Position numbers and translations under genes: made by a program. Positions 1 to 5,127 of a stretch of DNA of 5,127 nt are shown here, one piece after another (the first letter of the stretch is position 1; every line of letters begins with the position of its first letter). The notes below the pieces were generated by a model. It was not told the origin of the DNA, ran no database searches, and saw only the letters and a program-made list of their open reading frames with translations. The DNA is from JBAXPW01 sp037132015 (GTDB lineage: Bacteria; Patescibacteriota; Microgenomatia; UBA1406; GWC2-37-13). The stretch spans positions 1-5,127 of the forward strand of contig JBAXPW010000095.1 in assembly GCA_037132015.1 (NCBI GenBank). The letters run 5' to 3'.

Positions 1-547
1 TCCCCATATCAATGCAATTGCAGGCATCGCTGTAGCTCTCAGAGAAACAGAGAGTCAAAATTTTGCATCTTATTCAAAACAAATAATCATAAATGCAAAA
101 ATACTAGAACAAGAATTTAAAAAATATGATTTTAAAATAGCAACTAATGGTACCGATACTCATCTTTTATTAATTGATTTACGAAACAAAGATCTCTTAG
201 GAAACACAGTTGCAGAAGGATGTGAGGTTGCAAATATCATATTTAACCGCAACTCTATCCCATTTGATCCAAATCCACCATTTTATCCGTCTGGTATTCG
301 TTTAGGCACTCCCGGATTAACATCACGAGGAATGAAAGAAAATGAGATGATAATAATTGCGAGAGCTATTCATAATGTAGTTGAAGCACTTAGATGTCAA
401 AAAACAAAGATGGGGCTATCATCTATTGATGAACGCAAGCGAAAAATAAGAAATAATTTAGTCAATTCTACTAAAGAACTCAGAACAATAAAAAATAAGA
501 TACAAAATCTTTGCAAAGAATTTCCTATCCCATCAGTTTTTATATAA
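1..547 (+). CDS. glyA: Serine hydroxymethyltransferase, C-terminal part (5' truncated by window edge)
   Basis: Open from the window edge (first whole codon at position 2) to TAA at 545-547, giving 181 residues. GlyA is a cytoplasmic PLP enzyme that interconverts serine and glycine while passing a one-carbon unit to tetrahydrofolate. The visible part follows the family's C-terminal region in order: PHINAIAGIAVALRE at the start, GTDTHLLLIDLRNKDLLG near residues 53-70, NRNSIPFDPNPPF, then SGIRLGTPGLTSRG, whose Arg (codon 299-301) corresponds to the arginine that binds the substrate carboxylate in characterised SHMTs. The tail ends in a typical LCKEFPIP-like stretch with a few extra residues. The PLP-binding lysine and the N-terminal two thirds lie upstream of the window, so catalytic completeness cannot be judged. 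An internal ATG at 332 is not the start, because homology runs unbroken through it. No clear terminator follows. The next gene begins 24 bases downstream. Confidence 0.96.
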   Translation, partial: PHINAIAGIAVALRETESQNFASYSKQIIINAKILEQEFKKYDFKIATNGTDTHLLLIDLRNKDLLGNTVAEGCEVANIIFNRNSIPFDPNPPFYPSGIRLGTPGLTSRGMKENEMIIIARAIHNVVEALRCQKTKMGLSSIDERKRKIRNNLVNSTKELRTIKNKIQNLCKEFPIPSVFI

Positions 548-560
548 AGCTTTTTTGATG

Positions 561-566
561 TATAAT
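561..566 (+). promoter_or_regulatory. Putative -10 box (TATAAT) for a leaderless transcript
   Basis: A perfect TATAAT hexamer lies in the 24-base gap between glyA and the small membrane protein gene. Only five bases separate it from the ATG at 572, so a transcript starting the usual 6-7 bases after the -10 box would begin at or next to that ATG and have essentially no 5' leader. A TG immediately precedes the box, one base out of register for a classical extended -10. The region 17-18 bases upstream is T-rich (TTTTTA-like) and a poor -35 match. Chance occurrence in A+T-rich DNA is possible, but placement in the only gap before a closely packed five-gene run supports a real promoter. Confidence 0.45.
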
Positions 567-571
567 ATGGC

Positions 572-877
572 ATGATCTTAGCCTTAATTATCACTGATTT
601 GATGAATATTGGAGTTTTTGCATTTAAGTATTCATCTTTACCTCCTCAAATACCGCTTTTTTATTCATTAAACTGGGGAGAAGATCAATTGGTAGATACT
701 TGGATTATCGGATGTATTCCACTTCTTTCGCATATTTTTTTCTTTTTGAATTTATATACTTATAACAGATTTTTCTTTCCCGATACTTTTATAAAAAAAA
801 TCATGGAATATTCAAACTGGGCAATCATCATAACAAGCACATTAATCTTTATCAGACTCATTATTTTTATCGGCTAA
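572..877 (+). CDS. Small integral membrane protein, uncharacterised, upstream of the glycosyltransferase
   Basis: This encodes a 101-residue, very hydrophobic protein of unknown function. Three membrane segments are visible at about residues 1-18, 42-62 and 82-100. Between the first two is a polar, proline-rich loop, LPPQIPLFYSLNWGEDQL (23-40), which looks like the conserved core. Similar 'LP..IPLFYS..WGE.QL' proteins are, from memory, common hypothetical proteins in CPR genomes. The PLFYS-type loop also recalls the short motif of DUF1648-like membrane proteins, but no confident assignment is possible. The ATG at 572 is the furthest upstream possible, since an in-frame TAA lies at 563-565. 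It places the first helix directly at the N-terminus with almost no preceding residues. There is no Shine-Dalgarno sequence; a TATAAT box lies five bases upstream. The stop overlaps the next start by one base (TAATG), so translation is probably coupled to the transferase gene. A role assisting that enzyme is inference only. Confidence 0.8.
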   Translation: MILALIITDLMNIGVFAFKYSSLPPQIPLFYSLNWGEDQLVDTWIIGCIPLLSHIFFFLNLYTYNRFFFPDTFIKKIMEYSNWAIIITSTLIFIRLIIFIG

Positions 878-1944
878 TGAATACACTTTTTTCTTTTATC
901 TACGCTATTTTATTATCTCTCGTATTAACACCACTCGCAATAATATTTGCTAAAAAATTACACCTCGTTACAGATAAAAGTAAACGTATTCACCCAGCCC
1001 ATACACATAACGGAATAATTCCTCGTGGTGGTGGATTACCTATTTATATTTCCATTCTTGTGTCATCTCTCATATTCCTTGATGTAAACAAAATCATTAT
1101 TGGAATCCTATTATCTTCATTATTACTCGTAATTCTTGGATTGTTAGATGATTATAGTGACATATCACCTTATACACGTTTTTTGGCTAATATCGGAATA
1201 TCGATGGTCGTAGTTTTTTTTGGACTCGGCATACCGTATATCACAAGTCCATTTGGAGGAATCATTGACCTCACAATATGGAAAATAAATTTTTCATTTT
1301 TTGGAAATCATTCGGTGCTCATCATCGCAAATGTGCTCGCGATATTATGGCTTACTTGGATTATGAATATGGTAAATTGGAGTAAAGGAATTGATGGACA
1401 ACTACCCGGTTTTGTTGCGATCACTGCATTTTTTCTTGGAATAATATCCGCACGATTTACATCACATGATATCAGTACGCAAAATGTCTCAACTATTTCT
1501 TTTATCATTGCAGGAGCGTATTTGGGATTTCTACCCTATAATTTTTTTCCTCAAAAAATTATGCCCGGATATGGTGGAGGCGCATTAGCTGGATTTTTAT
1601 TAGGAATATTATCAATATTATCTTTTGGAAAAATAGGAACCGCAATCCTCATACTCGCGATACCTATGACAGATGCAGTTTATACTATCATACGGAGAGT
1701 AACAACGGGCAAATCTCCCTTTCAAGCTGATTGGGGACATTTTCACCATAGACTTCTTGAAATCGGCTGGGGGAAACGACGTATAGCATTATTTTATTGG
1801 ATCATTTCTATCATTCTTGGTATATCAAGTCTTTTTCTTGATGGTAACCAGAAAATAATTGCGTTCATCACTGTTGGAACACTACTTTTAATTTTTATTC
1901 TTATCATTGAACGAATGAAAAAAAACTCATTTAACTCAATATGA
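877..1944 (+). CDS. MraY/WecA-like polyprenyl-phosphate sugar-1-phosphate transferase (glycosyltransferase family 4)
   Basis: This 355-residue polytopic membrane protein has about ten hydrophobic helices, the usual size for the MraY/WecA/TagO family. That family moves a sugar-1-phosphate from a UDP-sugar to undecaprenyl phosphate at the inner membrane face, starting lipid-linked glycan synthesis. Recognisable motifs in order are: PRGGGLPIY (49-57); LLDDYSDISP with the Asp pair D91-D92; NWSKGIDGQLPG (167-178), matching the NxxDGxDG loop; IPMTDAVYTIIRR (262-274); and GHFHHRLLEIGW (287-298), matching the HxHHR motif. Two classical acidic positions are changed. The first Asp of NxxDGxDG is K170, and the usual MGDxGS loop reads MPGYGGG (229-235). 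From memory these changes are typical of Microgenomates homologues, so this may be a distinct subfamily rather than a dead enzyme. The sugar substrate is unknown; a role in surface polysaccharide is inferred from the neighbouring rfb genes. The gene starts inside the previous stop codon and ends in an ATGA overlap with miaB. No Shine-Dalgarno is visible. Confidence 0.9.
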   Translation: MNTLFSFIYAILLSLVLTPLAIIFAKKLHLVTDKSKRIHPAHTHNGIIPRGGGLPIYISILVSSLIFLDVNKIIIGILLSSLLLVILGLLDDYSDISPYTRFLANIGISMVVVFFGLGIPYITSPFGGIIDLTIWKINFSFFGNHSVLIIANVLAILWLTWIMNMVNWSKGIDGQLPGFVAITAFFLGIISARFTSHDISTQNVSTISFIIAGAYLGFLPYNFFPQKIMPGYGGGALAGFLLGILSILSFGKIGTAILILAIPMTDAVYTIIRRVTTGKSPFQADWGHFHHRLLEIGWGKRRIALFYWIISIILGISSLFLDGNQKIIAFITVGTLLLIFILIIERMKKNSFNSI

Positions 1945-3215
1945 AAATGAAATTTTTTATAAAGACATTTGGATGTCAACAAAACAAAGCTGATTCAGAA
2001 CGCATTTCTTCTGCTTTTATTGGTAAAGGAATGACTGAGGCATCAACGATTGAAGAAGCAAACTACGTAATAATAAATACATGTATGGTGCGTGAATCTG
2101 CAGAAAATAGAGTATACGGACTTGTTGAGAACCTCAGTAAAATAAAAGAGATGAAGAGGAAAAATAATGAAGAATTTAAAATCATTGTAACAGGATGTAT
2201 GGTTGGCGTAGCGTTTCGCGATAAATCAGGAAAATATCTCAAAAAAATACGTCAAGTGCTTGAAGATGTCGATGAATTTATGCCAATTGAAGAAGTGGGA
2301 TTTGATCACAATCCAATACGACAAAATAAAAAACAAGCTTGGGTTCCCATCTCAAATGGTTGCAATAATTTTTGTACATTTTGTATCGTCCCTTTCACTC
2401 GAGGACGTGAAATCAGTAGGCCTTTTGACGATATTATCAATGAATGTAAAGATCTCATTGAAAAAGGTTACGAAGAAATTACACTACTTGGTCAAAACGT
2501 AAATTCATATGGAGCAGATCTTATTGTTGGTGAAAACAATATTCAAGTCATGCGAGATATTGATAAAACCTATTTTGATATACATATTGAAGAACTCGCT
2601 TCAACAACAATTCAATCAGCAGAATCATCGCATTTCATATATAACAAAAGGGAGCTCAATCCAATTTTTGTAAAACATCTTGGACGACAACGAATTCCTA
2701 CGCTCTTTCCTCATCTTCTTGAAGAAGTAGCATTGATGGGATTTAAAAAAGTAACTTTTGTATCATCAAATCCTTGGGACTTTTCACAAGAATTGATAGA
2801 TGTAATTGCTAAGAATAAAAATATATCACGAATGATACATTTGCCTGTACAATCTGGTTCCACATCTGTATTAAAACGCATGAATAGGTGGTACACTGCA
2901 GAAGAATATATTAAACTTATTGAAAAAATGCGCGATGAAATTCCTGATGTAGAATTTACAACAGATATTATAGTAGGATTTTGTAATGAAACAGAAAAAG
3001 AATTTCAAGAAACAGTTGCTTTGTGCCAAAAAGTTCAATTCAGTTGGGCTTTTGTCGCAATATATTCTCAACGTCCTATGACAGCTGCCACAAAAGTATT
3101 CTCAGACGATGTTCCTTTTCCAATAAAGAGAGAACGTTGGATCACACTTGATACAATGATAAATGTACCACAATATAAATTACATAAAACACCTTTTACT
3201 AATTCTCATGAATAA
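1941..3215 (+). CDS. miaB: tRNA-2-methylthio-N6-dimethylallyladenosine synthase (radical SAM methylthiotransferase), variant without TRAM domain
   Basis: MiaB adds a methylthio group to C2 of N6-isopentenyladenosine 37 in tRNA, using two [4Fe-4S] clusters and SAM. The N-terminal methylthiotransferase domain (about 1-125) has the three auxiliary-cluster cysteines C12, C48 and C86, in FIKTFGCQQNKADSE, NTCMVRESAENRVYG and VTGCM contexts; NTC.VRE.AENRVYG favours MiaB over RimO or MtaB. The radical SAM domain starts with NGCNNFCTFCIVPFTRGRE, giving the CxxxCxxC triad C141, C145, C148. Later family blocks are LLGQNVNSYG (182-191), NPWDFS (277-282), LPVQSGS (301-307), TDIIVGF (341-347) and YSQRP (375-379). 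Two oddities stand out. An insert of roughly 55-60 residues falls at about 194-255, where typical enzymes have a short linker. The protein also ends at residue 424, soon after RERWITLDTMIN, with no C-terminal TRAM RNA-binding domain. The ATG at 1941 forms an ATGA overlap with the upstream stop. The ATG at 1947 would give MKFFIKTFGC, with Cys10 as in E. coli MiaB, and is a credible alternative start. Confidence 0.93.
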   Translation: MKMKFFIKTFGCQQNKADSERISSAFIGKGMTEASTIEEANYVIINTCMVRESAENRVYGLVENLSKIKEMKRKNNEEFKIIVTGCMVGVAFRDKSGKYLKKIRQVLEDVDEFMPIEEVGFDHNPIRQNKKQAWVPISNGCNNFCTFCIVPFTRGREISRPFDDIINECKDLIEKGYEEITLLGQNVNSYGADLIVGENNIQVMRDIDKTYFDIHIEELASTTIQSAESSHFIYNKRELNPIFVKHLGRQRIPTLFPHLLEEVALMGFKKVTFVSSNPWDFSQELIDVIAKNKNISRMIHLPVQSGSTSVLKRMNRWYTAEEYIKLIEKMRDEIPDVEFTTDIIVGFCNETEKEFQETVALCQKVQFSWAFVAIYSQRPMTAATKVFSDDVPFPIKRERWITLDTMINVPQYKLHKTPFTNSHE

Positions 3216-3221
3216 AACTAT

Positions 3222-4229
3222 ATGAAACTTTTTATCACTGGAGGAGCAGGATTTATCGGTTCTAATTTCATTCACTATTGGTTACAAAAATATCCTGATG
3301 ATTTTATAGTCAACTATGACAGTCTCACCTACGCAGGAAACCTAGAAAATTTAAAAGATATTGAAACAAATCCGCAATATTCTTTTGTAAAAGGAACTAT
3401 TTGTGATGAATCCCAAGTATCAGAAGCGATGGATGGATGCGATCTCGTTGTACATTTCGCTGCTGAATCACATGTAGATCGATCAATAATTGATGCTACA
3501 CCATTTGTCAAAACAAATGTAGAAGGCACACTCATATTACTTCAAGTTTCGCACAAACTCAAAATAAAACGCTTTCATCACATCTCTACTGATGAAGTCT
3601 TTGGATCTTTAGATCTTCATTCAAAGGAAAAATTTAATGATAATTCAAAATATGACCCACGCAGTCCATATGCTGCATCAAAAGCAGGCTCAGATCACCT
3701 TGTACGGGCATTTCATGAGACATACGGACTCCCGATCACAATATCCAATTGTTCAAATAATTTCGGTCCGTATATGTTCCCTGAAAAATTATTTCCTCTC
3801 GCGATAACAAACATACTTGAAGGAAAAAGAGTTCCAATATATGGAGACGGATTGAATGTACGTGATTGGTTATATGTAGAAGATCATTGTAGAGCTATCG
3901 ATATTATTTTACACAAAGGAACAATCGGAGAAACATATCTGGTAGGAGGCCAAACAGAGGATATTTCAAATCTCGAAGTTATAAAAAAAATCATCAAAAT
4001 TATGGGAGGTAATGAAGATATAATAGAATATGTTAAAGACCGCCCGGGACATGATCGACGATACGCTATTGATTGGTCAAGAATGAAAAATGATTTTGAA
4101 TGGGAACCTACACATGATTTCACAACTTCTTTACATAAAACAATCAAATGGTACACAAATAATCAAACATGGTGGAAGCATGTAAAATCAGGAGAGTATC
4201 AAAATTATTACAAACAACAATACGGATAA
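3222..4229 (+). CDS. rfbB: dTDP-glucose 4,6-dehydratase
   Basis: This 335-residue protein is the normal length for RfbB/RmlB, the cytoplasmic extended-SDR enzyme that converts dTDP-glucose to dTDP-4-keto-6-deoxyglucose, the second step of dTDP-L-rhamnose synthesis. The N-terminal Rossmann motif GGAGFIG (7-13) binds NAD. YDSLTYAGNLENL (32-44) and HFAAESHVDRSI (78-89) are hallmark family blocks. The catalytic set is present: T123-D124-E125 in STDEVFGSL, and Y150 with K154 in YAASK. NCSNNFGPY (176-184), VPIYGDGLNVRDWLYVEDH (204-222) and RPGHDRRYAID (264-274) shape the nucleotide-sugar site. All key residues are intact, so the enzyme should be active. The ATG at 3222 starts MKLFITGGAGFIG, exactly as expected. 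It follows the miaB stop after six bases (AACTAT) without a Shine-Dalgarno sequence. The reductase gene follows after another six bases, and the two probably work in the same deoxysugar pathway. Confidence 0.97.
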   Translation: MKLFITGGAGFIGSNFIHYWLQKYPDDFIVNYDSLTYAGNLENLKDIETNPQYSFVKGTICDESQVSEAMDGCDLVVHFAAESHVDRSIIDATPFVKTNVEGTLILLQVSHKLKIKRFHHISTDEVFGSLDLHSKEKFNDNSKYDPRSPYAASKAGSDHLVRAFHETYGLPITISNCSNNFGPYMFPEKLFPLAITNILEGKRVPIYGDGLNVRDWLYVEDHCRAIDIILHKGTIGETYLVGGQTEDISNLEVIKKIIKIMGGNEDIIEYVKDRPGHDRRYAIDWSRMKNDFEWEPTHDFTTSLHKTIKWYTNNQTWWKHVKSGEYQNYYKQQYG

Positions 4230-4235
4230 AAATAT

Positions 4236-5060
4236 ATGAATATCATGATTTCGGGATCAAATGGATTACTTGGGTCAAGAATTGTTGAGTTGCTCACACA
4301 CAAACACTCATTTATACCACTTCAACATACAGATGTTGATATCACCAATAAAAATAATGTAAATACCTTTTTGCAAAAAAATAAAAATTTTGATATTTTT
4401 TTACACTGTGCTGCTTATACACAAGTCGATAAAGCAGAACAAGAACCGAATAGTGCATATCAAATAAATGTTGATGGAACAAAAAATTTATTTACTTCCA
4501 CTACAGAACTTGGTAAAAAGTTTATTCTCATTTCCACTGACTTTGTCTTTGATGGAAATAATCCACCATACAACGAAAATAGTCAAACAAATGCAATATC
4601 TATCTATGGGAAAACAAAACTTCAAGCAGAAGAGATTGTCAAAGGACATGGAATGATAGCAAGAACTTCATATCCATTTAGAAAAGAATTTGATAAAAAA
4701 AATGATTTTGTCAGAAGCATTCTATCGATTTTACAACAAAATAAACAACTCAACATGATTACAGATTCATTAATTACTCCTACTTTTATTGATGATATAG
4801 CATATGGATTGGATTATTTACTTGAACATTATTCTTCTGAAATATTTCACCTCACTGGGTCATCAAGTCTTTCTCCCTATGAAGCAGGAAAAATAATTGC
4901 GCATACATTCCATATGAATCCTGATCTTATTCAACCAACCACGTATACCGAATTTTTCAAAGGAAAAGCACAACGTCCTCAATTTTCAGAAATACAAAAC
5001 ACAAAAATTACTACAATTCATTTTAAATCATTTCAAGAAGCTATTATTAAAATATCATAA
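4236..5060 (+). CDS. rfbD: RmlD-type dTDP-4-dehydrorhamnose reductase-like SDR protein
   Basis: This 274-residue protein is slightly shorter than classical RmlD enzymes, which reduce dTDP-4-dehydro-L-rhamnose to dTDP-L-rhamnose with NAD(P)H in the last pathway step. The Rossmann motif GSNGLLG is at 7-13. HCAAYTQVDKAE (57-68), with the N..GT..L segment after it, is typical of RmlD. STDFVFDG (100-107) and YGKTK (124-128) supply the catalytic Thr101, Tyr124 and Lys128. The usual RTSWVYG-like segment is instead RTSYPFRKEFDKKNDF (143-158), and the C-terminal half reads SSSLSPYEAGKIIA and FFKGKAQRP. This suggests a divergent branch of the RmlD superfamily whose exact substrate is less certain than that of its neighbour. 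Direct adjacency to rfbB, with a six-base gap (AAATAT), favours dTDP-rhamnose synthesis. rfbA and rfbC are not in the window. The ATG at 4236 gives a normal N-terminus. It is the last gene visible, ending with TAA at 5058-5060. Confidence 0.85.
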   Translation: MNIMISGSNGLLGSRIVELLTHKHSFIPLQHTDVDITNKNNVNTFLQKNKNFDIFLHCAAYTQVDKAEQEPNSAYQINVDGTKNLFTSTTELGKKFILISTDFVFDGNNPPYNENSQTNAISIYGKTKLQAEEIVKGHGMIARTSYPFRKEFDKKNDFVRSILSILQQNKQLNMITDSLITPTFIDDIAYGLDYLLEHYSSEIFHLTGSSSLSPYEAGKIIAHTFHMNPDLIQPTTYTEFFKGKAQRPQFSEIQNTKITTIHFKSFQEAIIKIS

Positions 5061-5127
5061 TATAGGTATTAGGCTGTCAAACCGAAATGAAAATGTCATA
5101 CATCAAACTATATCAAAACTAAATAAT
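5061..5127. other. Intergenic tail with no recognised gene
   Basis: These 67 bases follow the reductase stop. The only plus-strand ATG frame (from 5087) stops after eleven codons and has no coding character. No stem-loop followed by a T-run is visible, so an intrinsic terminator cannot be called and the operon may continue beyond the window. No tRNA or repeat is seen. Confidence 0.6.

Noticed and set aside
531..560. Possible glyA terminator: CATCA (531-535) can pair with TGATG (556-560), and a T-run lies at 551-556.
   Set aside because: The stem is only five A/T-rich pairs around a 20-base loop, and the T-run lies inside the loop rather than after the stem. It does not resemble an intrinsic terminator.
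1941..1950. Possible alternative genetic code (TGA read as glycine), as in some CPR lineages.
   Set aside because: TGA occurs in no gene interior and acts as the stop in the ATGA junction. Reading through it gives only a few residues before TAA, and glycine is encoded by ordinary GGN codons.
2260..2502. An 80-codon plus-strand open frame in another phase.
   Set aside because: It overlaps the conserved radical SAM cysteine region of miaB in the wrong frame and has no coding character of its own.
3884..4156. A 90-codon open frame on the minus strand.
   Set aside because: It lies entirely within rfbB, whose motifs are intact on the plus strand. Its translation shows no recognisable domain, so it is a shadow frame.
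5054..5080. Minus-strand promoter-like pair: TTGACA (complement of 5075-5080) and TATGAT (complement of 5054-5059).
   Set aside because: The 15-base spacer is short. It would read antisense into the reductase gene with no minus-strand gene to serve, and such matches are common by chance in A+T-rich DNA.
1..5127. CRISPR array, tRNA or rRNA gene, insertion sequence or long repeat.
   Set aside because: About 98 per cent of the window is accounted for by conserved coding frames. No regularly spaced repeats, transposase motifs, terminal inverted repeats or cloverleaf-like sequences were seen.

Overview
This is a compact, A+T-rich, all-plus-strand bacterial segment. It holds the 3' end of one gene, five complete genes and almost no non-coding DNA. 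The standard bacterial code fits: TGA appears only as a terminator, in the ATGA junction at 1941-1944, and Trp is TGG. Three things point to a small-genome candidate-phylum (CPR/Patescibacteria) bacterium, most likely of the Microgenomates type. First, the MraY/WecA-like transferase carries a WSKGIDGQLPG loop and a PGYGGG loop where the classical enzymes have Asp-containing motifs. Second, a ~100-residue membrane protein with an LPPQIPLFYSLNWGEDQL segment sits in front of it. Third, the MiaB carries a long internal insert and has no TRAM domain. This placement rests on remembered family resemblance, not on a search.

Layout. Positions 1-547 are the C-terminal 181 residues of serine hydroxymethyltransferase (glyA), with the start outside the window. 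Positions 548-571 are a 24-base gap with a perfect TATAAT box five bases before the next ATG, which suggests a leaderless transcript. Positions 572-5060 look like one operon: a small three-helix membrane protein, a polyprenyl-phosphate sugar-1-phosphate transferase-like protein, MiaB (tRNA ms2i6A methylthiotransferase), RfbB (dTDP-glucose 4,6-dehydratase) and an RmlD-type reductase. Junctions are a 1-base overlap (TAATG), a 4-base overlap (ATGA) and two 6-base gaps. Positions 5061-5127 hold no recognisable gene.

How it fits together. RfbB and the RmlD-like enzyme supply two steps of dTDP-L-rhamnose (or related deoxysugar) synthesis. The integral-membrane transferase would start a lipid-linked glycan, so most of the operon concerns the cell-surface polysaccharide. 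The small membrane protein may assist the transferase. MiaB and GlyA are housekeeping genes sharing the locus. rfbA and rfbC, needed for the full rhamnose pathway, are not in the window. None of the five visible start codons has a convincing Shine-Dalgarno sequence.

Nothing here is clearly a new defence, mobile or RNA system. The most interesting points are the altered active-site loops of the transferase, the small membrane protein coupled to it, the unusual MiaB architecture, and the leaderless or SD-less initiation signals.
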